DNA of 42,085 nt, taken from assembly GCA_017459075.1 (NCBI GenBank), contig JAFUDQ010000024.1, positions 1 to 42,085 on the forward strand, written 5' to 3'. The first letter of the stretch is position 1. Every line of letters starts with the position of its first letter. Of the stretch, positions 1-7,028 are shown in pieces. Source of the stretch: Bacteroidales bacterium. GTDB taxonomy: Bacteria; Bacteroidota; Bacteroidia; Bacteroidales; UBA932. The notes under the pieces were generated by a model. It had not been told where the DNA came from, did not search any database, and saw only the letters and a program-made list of their open reading frames with translations. The position numbers and the translations under genes are program-made.

Positions 1-251
1 AACGCCTACATGCTTGAGCGATTTATTTGCGTGTCCGGTCTGCGACCGAACCCACAAGTTATTGACAAACTTTTCAAAGAACTGGTTTTATTTACATCCA
101 GAGCCGCTTAGGCCTGGGAACAAATTAACGAACTATTGTTTCATAATTGTGTTATATTATTAGTGAATCTTTTTAATGGTCTGCAAGTTAATGCATTACA
201 ACTTTAAAAACAAGAAAAAAGTTGAAAAAGTGAGTTTTTATTCAAAAAATA
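1..251. other. Window-edge region, unassigned
   Basis: Two plus-strand frames are open from the edge: one closes with TAG at 109-111 after about 36 codons, the other runs to about 166. Neither gives a peptide I recognise, so I cannot say which, if any, is the tail of a real gene. The rest is AT-rich. An imperfect hairpin (CAACTTT at 199-205, AAAGTTG at 218-224) lies downstream of pth but lacks a clear U-run, so it is at best a weak terminator. Confidence 0.3.
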
Positions 252-926
252 CTAGATTTTTGGCTTTGTATTGACCTGATTCATGGCTCTCTGGGGGGAA
301 TCCATGGCATAAGTCTTTATCCCTGAAATCACTTTCTTTGCAAGCTCAGGCATGGCCTCAAGCTCCTTATCATCCAGTTTACCAAGAACATAGTCTATCT
401 GGGCGCCACGCTCAAACTCATTGCCGATACCCATTCTGATACGGGTGAACTGTGAGCTTGACAGCGTCTGGATAATATGAGCCAGTCCGTTGTGACCACC
501 ATCGCTGCCCTGGGTCTTCATTCTTAATGTGCCGAACGGAAGATTAAGGTCATCGCAAACAACCACGAGATGCTCCATGGGAATATTAAGCTTCTCAAGC
601 CAATACCTGACAGCATTGCCGCTCAGATTCATATAAGTCGATGGTTTCAGAAGCCAGAACTGACGTCCCTTTACGCTGACGGTGGCGATGCTGCCGTATC
701 TTTCAGTACTGAACACGGCCTCCGCAGCCTTGGCCCATTCGTCCAAGACCATGAATCCCATGTTATGTCTGGTCTGTGCATATTCCTGGCCGATGTTGCC
801 CAGGCCTGCTACAAGAAACTTTTCCATTGGTTCAGTACCTTGCCCCTCTTCGGAGACTTTTTGAAAAACCGCCTGTCGTTCTTTATCAGAGCGGAACAGG
901 CGGCTTAGAATTTTAAGCAGTGCCAT
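252..926 (-). CDS. pth: Peptidyl-tRNA hydrolase
   Basis: Pth cleaves the ester bond of peptidyl-tRNAs that drop off ribosomes and recycles the tRNA in the cytoplasm. The core begins at residue 34 (MEKFLVAGLGNIG) and shows the family signatures: the N-terminal GLGN, the TRHNMGF segment with the catalytic His, the KPSTYMNLSG loop, the DDLNLPFG stretch with the catalytic Asp, and GSDGGHNGL. The core alone is about 191 residues, normal for the family. The 33-residue extension (basic, then Glu/Gln-rich) is unusual; an internal ATG at 827 would give the standard protein. The gene starts 2 bases after the rplY stop, so the two are almost certainly co-transcribed from the rplY promoter. Function is secure; the start is not. 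Confidence 0.95.
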   Translation of the reverse strand: MALLKILSRLFRSDKERQAVFQKVSEEGQGTEPMEKFLVAGLGNIGQEYAQTRHNMGFMVLDEWAKAAEAVFSTERYGSIATVSVKGRQFWLLKPSTYMNLSGNAVRYWLEKLNIPMEHLVVVCDDLNLPFGTLRMKTQGSDGGHNGLAHIIQTLSSSQFTRIRMGIGNEFERGAQIDYVLGKLDDKELEAMPELAKKVISGIKTYAMDSPQRAMNQVNTKPKI

Positions 927-928
927 TA

Positions 929-1498
929 TTACTCAGTAGCAGCCTGTGCTGACTGACGGGTAGCCTTAACACCGCAGATGATGGTAGACTTGGGGCTGAG
1001 GATGGTAACATTCTCATACTGGAGGTCACCAGCAACGATGTTCTGACCGATACCAAGCTTAGTGATGTCGATGTCAAGCTGATCGGGAAGGTCCTTCATC
1101 AGTGCGCTGATGCGGAGCTCGCGTACGTTCTTGACAAATTTACCACCGGCCTGTACGCCAGCTGCATGTCCTGTGATGTTGAGGGGCACCTTGATAGCGA
1201 TGGGCTTGTCTTCGCTTACTACGAGGAAGTCTACGTGGAGGCAGAGGTCCTCGATAGGGTGGAACTGGAGCTCGTGTACAACTGCAGTGTATTTCTTGTC
1301 ACCGAGTACGAGGTCTACGATGAAAGATGCAGGAGTGTGGGTAAGTCCCTTAAGCTCTTTTGCGTCTACTGTGAAAAGTACGTTCTCTACGCCCTGGCCA
1401 TAAAGGTTGCAAGGAACGAGTCCCTGTGCGCGGAGTGCTTTGATGGTAGCTTTGTTGCCAACCTGGCGAAGCTGACCCTTAAGTTCAAAATGCTTCAT
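929..1498 (-). CDS. rplY: 50S ribosomal protein L25/general stress protein Ctc
   Basis: This 189-residue protein belongs to the long (TL5/Ctc) form of L25, which binds 5S rRNA in the large ribosomal subunit. Residues 1 to about 90 form the L25 domain (the N-terminal part contains GNKATIKALRAQGLVPCNLYG, cut here only by length; the GLVPCNLYG loop is typical), and residues about 95 to 180 form the beta-rich TL5 C-terminal domain, with VPLNITGHAAGV as its typical motif. The Ala/Gln-rich tail is also common in this group. It has its own promoter and a structured leader upstream and is followed after 2 bases by pth, the same pairing seen in many bacteria. The ATG at 1498 fits the start of the domain exactly. 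Confidence 0.95.
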   Translation of the reverse strand: MKHFELKGQLRQVGNKATIKALRAQGLVPCNLYGQGVENVLFTVDAKELKGLTHTPASFIVDLVLGDKKYTAVVHELQFHPIEDLCLHVDFLVVSEDKPIAIKVPLNITGHAAGVQAGGKFVKNVRELRISALMKDLPDQLDIDITKLGIGQNIVAGDLQYENVTILSPKSTIICGVKATRQSAQAATE

Positions 1499-1577
1499 AA
1501 ATAATTGATTTAAAATGTGTTACTCAGTCTGCTTTGGCAGACCCCATTGCACCAAAAGCCACACGGCTTTTAAGCGG
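1499..1577 (-). promoter_or_regulatory. Structured 5' leader of rplY
   Basis: Downstream of the rplY -7 box the leader can form two hairpins in the transcript: AAAAGCC/GGCTTTT with a four-base loop (1554-1571) and GTCTGC/GCAGAC with a TTTG loop (1527-1542). Ribosomal-protein leaders often mediate autoregulation, but I do not recognise a known L25 leader here. The first hairpin could instead end readthrough from the VOR operon. Confidence 0.45.
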
Positions 1578-1580
1578 CTG

Positions 1581-1610
1581 CAAAGATAGAAATTATTTTT
1601 GAAATACAAA
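1581..1610 (-). promoter_or_regulatory. Bacteroidetes-type promoter of rplY-pth
   Basis: Read on the minus strand, a TTTG -33 element (1607-1610) is separated by 18 bases from TATCTTTG (1581-1588), a perfect match to the Bacteroidetes -7 consensus TAnnTTTG. The -33 element abuts the stop codon of the preceding gene, so rplY-pth can be transcribed independently of the VOR operon. Confidence 0.75.
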
Positions 1611-1612
1611 AA

Positions 1613-2161
1613 CTATTGTTTTTCAATAATTTCCATGCCTTTGCGGATAGCCTCCTCATTCATGGGAATAAGGTGATGATGGCGTTCCGGAAGGGTCTTG
1701 CGAAGCGCCTTCAGCACACTCTCAATGCTTACAACCGGATGAATCTTGAGCAGGCCGCCAAGAACCATCATGTTGAAAACCTTAATCATGTTAAGCGCCG
1801 CAGCCGTATCCATAGCATCAATGCGATAAACATTGATATCCTTGCGGGTAGGAGGAACGTTGATTCCATAGCCATCGTAAATAAGAGTACCGCCAGGTTT
1901 AACCTTCGGCTCAAACTTCTCAAGAGAAGGCTGGTTAAGGACGATAGCTGTATCGTAGCTGCTGAGGATGGGGGAGGAGACCGGGTCGTCGCTCACGATA
2001 ACGGTAACATTGGCGGTACCACCGCGCTGCTCCGGGCCGTAAGCCGGCATCCAAGTAACTTCCTTGTCTTCCATCAGACCTGCATAAGCGAGGATTTTTC
2101 CCATGGAGAGGACACCCTGTCCTCCGAAACCTGATATGATAATTTCCTGTGTCATAGCCAT
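1613..2161 (-). CDS. 2-oxoacid:ferredoxin oxidoreductase, gamma subunit
   Basis: Gamma subunit of a four-subunit 2-oxoacid:ferredoxin oxidoreductase, which decarboxylates a 2-oxoacid to acyl-CoA, CO2 and reduced ferredoxin in the cytoplasm. The 182-residue protein has the expected start (IIISGFGGQGVLSMGKILA, a dinucleotide-fold Gly motif) and the family stretch AYGPEQRGGTANVTV. A longer open frame exists to 2461, but its extra 100 residues read through the beta-subunit gene in another frame and do not resemble protein; ATG at 2161 (or 2155) is the true start, 7 bases after the beta stop. Last gene of the VOR operon. Substrate is inferred from ilvE and buk upstream; 2-oxoglutarate is the main alternative. 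Confidence 0.93.
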   Translation of the reverse strand: MAMTQEIIISGFGGQGVLSMGKILAYAGLMEDKEVTWMPAYGPEQRGGTANVTVIVSDDPVSSPILSSYDTAIVLNQPSLEKFEPKVKPGGTLIYDGYGINVPPTRKDINVYRIDAMDTAAALNMIKVFNMMVLGGLLKIHPVVSIESVLKALRKTLPERHHHLIPMNEEAIRKGMEIIEKQ

Positions 2162-2168
2162 TCTAATT

Positions 2169-2933
2169 TTAACCGTTATCCTTGAGGTCTCCAAGAGGGT
2201 AGAACGGGAACATGTTCTCTTCCATCCACTTGTTAGCCTTGACAGGAGACATCCTCCAGTTGGTGTTACATGTAGAAACAATCTCCACGAGGTTGGAACC
2301 CTTGCCCTGCATTGAGTACTCGAACGCCTTCCTGATAGCCTTCTTTGCTTTAAGGATGGCAGCAACGCTTTGTACGGACTGACGGGTGACATAGCAGGTT
2401 CCCTGCAGGCCAACGGCGATATCGGCCATCTTAAGGGGATATCCGTGAAGCTCGGGAACACGGCCGTAAGGGCAGGTGACGGTCTTCATGCCAAGCAGTG
2501 TGGTAGGAGCCATCTGGCCGCCGGTCATGCCGTAGATTGCATTGTTAATGAAGATGATGGTGATGTTCTCTCCGCGGTTCAGTGCGTGGATGGTCTCGGC
2601 CGTACCGATGCAGGCCAGGTCACCATCGCCCTGATATGTGAAGACAAGACGGTCAGGCCAAAGGCGCTTAACTGCGCTGGCCAGTGCCGGAGCGCGGCCG
2701 TGGGCAGCCTCCTGCCAGTCTACATCTATATATTTATAGGCAAAAACTGCGCAGCCTACAGGTGAGATTGCGATAGTTTTGTCTGTCATACCCATCTCTG
2801 CGATGACTTCGGAGACGAGTTTGTGCACAACTCCGTGGCTACAGCCAGGGCAGTAATGCATGGGGACGTCATTGAGCAGTTCCGGTTTGCGGTAAACGAT
2901 GTTCTCCGGCTGCATTATTTCTTCTTTTGTCAT
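2169..2933 (-). CDS. 2-oxoacid:ferredoxin oxidoreductase, beta (TPP-binding) subunit
   Basis: Beta subunit that carries thiamine pyrophosphate and a [4Fe-4S] cluster. At 254 residues it is the normal length. Visible signatures are YCPGCSHG near residue 27 and SPVGC near residue 58, which supply cluster cysteines, and the TPP/Mg motif beginning QGDGDLACIG and ending at the Asn pair FINNAIYG. The gene lies between alpha and gamma with spacers of 12 and 7 bases, so it is translated as part of the same mRNA. Nothing appears degenerate. The substrate cannot be read from the subunit itself; operon context points to branched-chain 2-oxoacids. Confidence 0.95.
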   Translation of the reverse strand: MTKEEIMQPENIVYRKPELLNDVPMHYCPGCSHGVVHKLVSEVIAEMGMTDKTIAISPVGCAVFAYKYIDVDWQEAAHGRAPALASAVKRLWPDRLVFTYQGDGDLACIGTAETIHALNRGENITIIFINNAIYGMTGGQMAPTTLLGMKTVTCPYGRVPELHGYPLKMADIAVGLQGTCYVTRQSVQSVAAILKAKKAIRKAFEYSMQGKGSNLVEIVSTCNTNWRMSPVKANKWMEENMFPFYPLGDLKDNG

Positions 2934-2945
2934 AGCGCTACTGGA

Positions 2946-4028
2946 TTAGAGGGTCATTTTCTTGATTTCTTCTACAACTTCCTCCGGCTCAGGAATGATA
3001 CCGCCAAGACGGCCGTACCATTTGACGGGAACCTTGCATTCTACTGCCAGGCGGATATCGTCTACCATCTGTCCGGCGTTGATTTCAAGCGAGAGGATGC
3101 CTTTGACCTTCCGGCCGAGCTCTGCGATGCGCTTTGAAGGGAAGGGCCAGAGGGTGATGGGACGGAGCAGGCCAACTTTGATGCCCTGCTCACGTGCGAT
3201 GGCAATAACCTTCTTGGAAATACGTGCAGCGCTTCCGAAGGCAACAATCAGGTACTCTGCGTCCTCTGTCATATACTCTTCGTAGCGAACTTCCTTCTCC
3301 TGGATAACTTTGTATTTTGCCTGCAGGCGAAGGTTTACGCGCTCCATCTCTTCTGAGACGAGTGCCAGTGAGGTGATGATGTTGGGTTTACGCATGCCGA
3401 TGCGGCCTGTGGTGGCCCAAGGGCATTCTTTTGCGAGTTCTTCCTCTGTTCGACGGGGTTTGAAAGGAGGAAGTACAACTTTTTCCATCATCTGGCCGAT
3501 GGCACCATCGGACAGTATCATTGCAGGGTTGCGGTAGCGGAATGCGAGTTCGAAGGCAAGATCTACGAAGTCTGCCATTTCCTGTACCGATGCCGGCGCG
3601 AGTGTTATAAGGCGATAGTCTCCGTGGCCGCCGCCTTTAACTGTCTGGAGATAGTCTGCCTGGCTGGGCTGGATGGTGCCAAGTCCGGGGCCTCCGCGGG
3701 ATACATTCACGATAAGGCAGGGAAGTTCGGCTCCTGCAAGGTAGGAAATGCCTTCCTGCATGAGGCTGACGCCCGGGGATGATGATGATGTCATCACCCT
3801 TTTTCCTGAAGCGGCTCCGCCGTAGACCATGTTGATGGATGCGACTTCGCTTTCTGCCTGGAGGACTACCATTCCGGTGGTTTCCCAGGGTTTTTCTGCT
3901 GCCAGGGTTTCAAGTACCTCTGACTGGGGGGTGATAGGGTAGCCGAAGTAACCGTCGCAACCGCAACGGATGGCGGCATGGGCAATTGCTTCATTGCCTT
4001 TCATCAAGGTGATTTCTTTCTCTGCCAT
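2946..4028 (-). CDS. vorB: 2-oxoacid:ferredoxin oxidoreductase, alpha subunit (VorB type)
   Basis: Alpha subunit (360 residues), matching the size of proteins called 3-methyl-2-oxobutanoate dehydrogenase subunit VorB in Bacteroidales. It contains the pyrimidine-binding TPP half-domain (GYPITPQSE near residue 30, the QAESEV segment, the TSSSSPGVSLM loop, SRGGPG) and the C-terminal transketolase-like domain (VAFGSAARISKKVI, GLLRPITLWPFP, EINAGQM). It forms the active site together with the beta subunit. It starts 2 bases after the ferredoxin gene stops. The order delta-alpha-beta-gamma is typical for VOR/KOR operons. Assignment to branched-chain substrates is inferred from ilvE and buk in the same transcript. 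Confidence 0.93.
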   Translation of the reverse strand: MAEKEITLMKGNEAIAHAAIRCGCDGYFGYPITPQSEVLETLAAEKPWETTGMVVLQAESEVASINMVYGGAASGKRVMTSSSSPGVSLMQEGISYLAGAELPCLIVNVSRGGPGLGTIQPSQADYLQTVKGGGHGDYRLITLAPASVQEMADFVDLAFELAFRYRNPAMILSDGAIGQMMEKVVLPPFKPRRTEEELAKECPWATTGRIGMRKPNIITSLALVSEEMERVNLRLQAKYKVIQEKEVRYEEYMTEDAEYLIVAFGSAARISKKVIAIAREQGIKVGLLRPITLWPFPSKRIAELGRKVKGILSLEINAGQMVDDIRLAVECKVPVKWYGRLGGIIPEPEEVVEEIKKMTL

Positions 4029-4030
4029 AG

Positions 4031-4261
4031 TTAAATCTCCTTTTTACGGTAAACGGTGATACATCCGTCCGGACATACGATGGCGCAGGATGTGCATCCT
4101 GTGCATGTGTCTTCGAGGACGGTTTCTGCATAGTTGTAACCCTTTTGGTTCACGTTTTTTGTGGTAAGGGCCAACACGTTCAGGGGGCAGGCGACAACGC
4201 ACAGTCCGCAGCCTTTGCAGCGTTCGATGTCTACCAGGGTAGCTCCTTTCATCTTTGCCAT
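4031..4261 (-). CDS. 2-oxoacid:ferredoxin oxidoreductase, delta (2[4Fe-4S] ferredoxin) subunit
   Basis: A 76-residue ferredoxin-like subunit with two complete CxxCxxCxxxCP motifs, CKGCGLCVVACP (about residues 15-26) and CTGCTSCAIVCP (about residues 53-64). It passes electrons from the TPP site to soluble ferredoxin. It is the first VOR subunit gene in the transcript and is separated from the upstream TPR gene by 167 bases that contain a hairpin repeat element. Length and spacing of the cysteine motifs are normal for VorD/KorD. Confidence 0.95.
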   Translation of the reverse strand: MAKMKGATLVDIERCKGCGLCVVACPLNVLALTTKNVNQKGYNYAETVLEDTCTGCTSCAIVCPDGCITVYRKKEI

Positions 4262-4299
4262 AGTCCTATAGTTTTAAATGTTGTTGCTTTCCTTTGCAC

Positions 4300-4410
4300 C
4301 CGGAACTGTCTTCCAAACCGTCTCACTTCGTTCGACCCCACCATTCGCTTTGCTCATGGTCCCCCCTCTTACATGCCGAGGGTGGCACTGGTTTCGGAAA
4401 ACAGTTCCGG
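4300..4410. repeat. Hairpin interspersed element A
   Basis: A roughly 110-base element bounded by perfect 10-base inverted arms (CCGGAACTGT at 4300-4309, its complement at 4401-4410), extended inward by TTCC and AAACC on both sides. The interior (about 4320-4395) contains CATGCCGAGGGTGGCAC and a CCATTCGC/CATGG mini-hairpin. Its core resembles that of the element at 21974-22103, although the arms differ completely. It sits between the TPR gene and the ferredoxin subunit inside the operon, so it is transcribed and should fold in the mRNA. Confidence 0.7.
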
Positions 4411-4428
4411 ATAGCAATTTATATAACA

Positions 4429-4698
4429 TCATGGGTTATATAAATCTTTGTTATAATAGTCAAGGATGTTGTTGGCAATTTCCAAAGCGCCGGAGGCGGG
4501 GGAGTCCGGATTCAGGCGGACAGCCTCAAGATAATTGTTAATTGCCATCTGCCAGTTACCCTTCTTCCGCCAGGCATTGCCCAGAAGATAGAACAAAGTG
4601 TCATCCATCAAGCCACCATCGGCCCGGAAAGAATCTATCAAAGCGATAGCTTCATCCACCTTGTGCTCCTGCAAAAGAACGGCAACCCTATCCTTCAT
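4429..4698 (-). CDS. Small TPR-repeat protein of the VOR operon
   Basis: An 89-residue helical protein with a tetratricopeptide-like pair of helices: YLLGNAWRKKGNWQMAINNY followed by a Leu-Asn-Pro turn is a canonical TPR. No signal peptide or membrane segment is visible, so it is probably cytoplasmic. The frame is open to 4725, but ATG at 4698 begins right after the ilvE stop (2-base gap) and gives a better N-terminus. It is the only gene of the operon without a catalytic role and might help assemble or scaffold the enzyme; that is inference from position alone. Its own function is unknown. Confidence 0.75.
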   Translation of the reverse strand: MKDRVAVLLQEHKVDEAIALIDSFRADGGLMDDTLFYLLGNAWRKKGNWQMAINNYLEAVRLNPDSPASGALEIANNILDYYNKDLYNP

Positions 4699-4700
4699 CA

Positions 4701-5741
4701 CTACTTCTCGTCTACGAACAAACACCAGTTGTAAGTATCCTCCTCAAGGCCTTTCTGAATGCCGATGATGCGGTTGTACAACTTGCGGCTGATTTGACCG
4801 CACTCTTCTCCGTAATTGAAGCTGCGGGTAATCTCATTGCTCTCAAGAGCCGGTTTGTCGTCGATTCTGCTGATAGGAGTGATAACGACGGCGGTTCCGC
4901 AGGAGTTGACCTCCTCAAATGTCGCAAGCTCATCAACCATTACCATGCGGCGCTCAACTTTAAGGCCGAATTCTTCTGCTACGGTGCGAAGGCTCTTGTT
5001 GGTGATTGACGGAAGAACGCTTGTGGAATCAGGTGTAATGTAAGTGTTGTCCTTGATGGCGAAGAAGTTGGATGAACCGAATTCCTCAATATGTGAATGG
5101 GTCGCGCTGTCAAGGAACAACAGCTCGCGGTAGCCGGCGTTGTGGGCGACATTGTAGGCGTGAAGACTCTGTGCGTAGTTGGCGCCGAGCTTGTATCCTC
5201 CGCTGCCGAAAGTGGCGGCACGGTCATAATTGCGGGACAGTACGGCGGTGCCTGTGCTGAGGCTCTTGGCTCCTGAGTAAGTACCTACACCAGAGCACAT
5301 TACGGCAAACATCACGTCTTTTGAAGACTTGATTCCAAGACCGGGGTTGATTCCGAACAGAACGGGCCTGAGGTAAAGTGATGCTCCTGACTCATAGGGG
5401 GGAATATGCTCCCAGTTGGCTTGGATGCAACGTACGCACATGTCTACGAACATCTCTACGGAAGGGTAGGGCATGTCCAGATACTTGGCGCTGTTTATCA
5501 TGCGCTTCGCATTCTCGTCAGGACGGAAAAGGCGAACCTTTCCGTCTACTCCGCGGAATGCCTTTGCTCCCTCAAAGCAGGAAGGGGCATAGTGGAAAAC
5601 GCCGGCGAAGCAATGCAAACTGAGTTCAAAATTGTTGCTGAGTTCCGGCTCTGTCCATACACCGTCAATACATTTGGCTGTAATGATGGCGTTTGTAGGA
5701 TAGTAGCTGAAAGATCTTTGAGAATAATCAATGTTTGCCAT
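4701..5741 (-). CDS. ilvE: Branched-chain amino acid aminotransferase
   Basis: PLP-dependent fold-type IV transaminase (346 residues) that interconverts Leu, Ile and Val with their 2-oxoacids. The beginning (HYAPSCFEGAKAFRG) matches the BCAT family, the Schiff-base lysine lies in the GGYKLGANYA segment, and EEFGSSNFFAI and CGTAVVITPI are the usual cofactor phosphate-binding stretches. It is 26 bases downstream of buk and 2 bases upstream of the TPR gene. In this operon it probably acts catabolically, feeding 2-oxoacids to the ferredoxin oxidoreductase, though it could also serve biosynthesis. Confidence 0.95.
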   Translation of the reverse strand: MANIDYSQRSFSYYPTNAIITAKCIDGVWTEPELSNNFELSLHCFAGVFHYAPSCFEGAKAFRGVDGKVRLFRPDENAKRMINSAKYLDMPYPSVEMFVDMCVRCIQANWEHIPPYESGASLYLRPVLFGINPGLGIKSSKDVMFAVMCSGVGTYSGAKSLSTGTAVLSRNYDRAATFGSGGYKLGANYAQSLHAYNVAHNAGYRELLFLDSATHSHIEEFGSSNFFAIKDNTYITPDSTSVLPSITNKSLRTVAEEFGLKVERRMVMVDELATFEEVNSCGTAVVITPISRIDDKPALESNEITRSFNYGEECGQISRKLYNRIIGIQKGLEEDTYNWCLFVDEK

Positions 5742-5767
5742 ATTTTGTCTTTAATTATGTGTCAAAA

Positions 5768-6934
5768 CTAATCTTCAATAATTCTTTCTTTGTTGTATGT
5801 ATGAATCTTGGTGGCTCCGGCAAGGATGATGTATCCGTTTTCTGCCAGTGAGCCGAGCTCGTTTTCACCGGGATAAACCTTGACGGGGGCAAGCCAGCTT
5901 ACTTTCTTTGTGATTTCATCTGTTATGTATTTGCTGTAGGCAACGCCTCCTGTAAGGATGATGACGTCTATCTTGCCGTCTACCACAGCGCCCTGTGCAA
6001 CAATGTATTTGGCGATGTTAAGGATGAAGGCTTTCATGAATACGACGTATTCCGGACGGCCTTCCAGGGCCCTCTGCTCCACAATCCTCATGTCATTGGT
6101 GCCGAAGTATGCGACTGCGCCACCTTTGCCGATGAGCTTTTTCTTGATTTCCTGTTTGGTGTACTTTCCGCTGAAACACATGTCAATCAGAGGGTAGGGA
6201 GGGCAGCATCCTGCTCTTTCCGGGGTGATAGGGCCGTCTCCTCCAAGGCCGTGGGACGTGTCAATTACGCGGCCTCCTTTGTGAAGGGAAATGGTTACGC
6301 CGCCGCCCATGTGGCAGATAATCGCAGCAGTATCCTCTGCCTTGCGGTTGTTCTCGCGAAGATAACGGCGCATGATTGCGCGGGTGTTCAGTGCATGGAA
6401 AAGTGTGCTTCTGCGGAATTCGGGGATACCGCCTACATGGCATTCAGGAAGCATTTCATCCGCCATCGGCGGGTCTGCAACGTATGCAACGCATTTGCCG
6501 AAGCGGGGCTTTAGGCCCTTGGATTCCCTCAGGGAGTTGATTTCGCCCGCTATCTCATCACCGATGAGGGCGCTGAGGTTGCAGGCATGGTTTCCGTCAC
6601 GACTGGAGGACAGAACCTCCCTCATGTCTTCGTTTACATTATAGACTCCGGTAATGCAGGGGGTGAAGAGGCCTCCGCGGCACATTACGATGTCTATATC
6701 CTCCAATTTGACCCCAAGGTCCTTCAGGGCGTCAAGAATCGCCTTAGTACGCATCTTGTCCTGCTCCATGACATCCTTGAACTTGGACAACTCTTCTACG
6801 GTATGTTCAAGCTTTCGGTCAAGAACAATCTCTCCGTCTACATAGTAGCCGAATTTAGTAGTGATGGAACCGGTATTAACTACCAGCACATTGCCCACAG
6901 GGGCTTTTCCGTTTATGTTTTCTACGATCTTCAT
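5768..6934 (-). CDS. buk: Butyrate/branched-chain fatty acid kinase
   Basis: Acetokinase-family enzyme (388 residues) that makes ATP from an acyl phosphate, releasing butyrate, isobutyrate or isovalerate. The ASKHA phosphate loop VVNTGSITTKFG occurs near residue 18, and CHMGGGVTISLH, the active-site HGLGGDGPITPERAG, and ILTGGVAYS are conserved ATP/acetate-pocket motifs. It is about 30 residues longer than a typical Buk, partly through a short N-terminal extension. First gene of the operon, behind a strong promoter match. No phosphate acyltransferase (ptb/pta) is in this cluster, so acyl-phosphate must come from an enzyme encoded elsewhere. Confidence 0.93.
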   Translation of the reverse strand: MKIVENINGKAPVGNVLVVNTGSITTKFGYYVDGEIVLDRKLEHTVEELSKFKDVMEQDKMRTKAILDALKDLGVKLEDIDIVMCRGGLFTPCITGVYNVNEDMREVLSSSRDGNHACNLSALIGDEIAGEINSLRESKGLKPRFGKCVAYVADPPMADEMLPECHVGGIPEFRRSTLFHALNTRAIMRRYLRENNRKAEDTAAIICHMGGGVTISLHKGGRVIDTSHGLGGDGPITPERAGCCPPYPLIDMCFSGKYTKQEIKKKLIGKGGAVAYFGTNDMRIVEQRALEGRPEYVVFMKAFILNIAKYIVAQGAVVDGKIDVIILTGGVAYSKYITDEITKKVSWLAPVKVYPGENELGSLAENGYIILAGATKIHTYNKERIIED

Positions 6935-6969
6935 TATTTTTTGGCTGCGCGGTTATAGTTTAGTGGTTT

Positions 6970-7000
6970 CAAATATATATAAAAATCGTGATTATTCAAA
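6970..7000 (-). promoter_or_regulatory. Promoter of the buk-ilvE-VOR operon
   Basis: On the minus strand TTTG (6997-7000), 19 bases, and TATATTTG (6970-6977) match the Bacteroidetes promoter perfectly. It predicts a leader of about 30 bases before the buk ATG at 6934. Confidence 0.8.
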
Positions 7001-7028
7001 CAGTTTTTAAAGAAAATAGGACGAATCG

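Noticed and set aside
1-111. tmRNA or other stable RNA at the left edge
   Set aside because: A GCATGTAGG-like string on the minus strand recalls tmRNA, but the tRNA-like ends and the flanking conserved bases are missing.
2162-2461. Long N-terminal extension of the VOR gamma subunit
   Set aside because: It is read out of frame through the beta-subunit gene and has a non-protein-like composition; the family start is at 2161.
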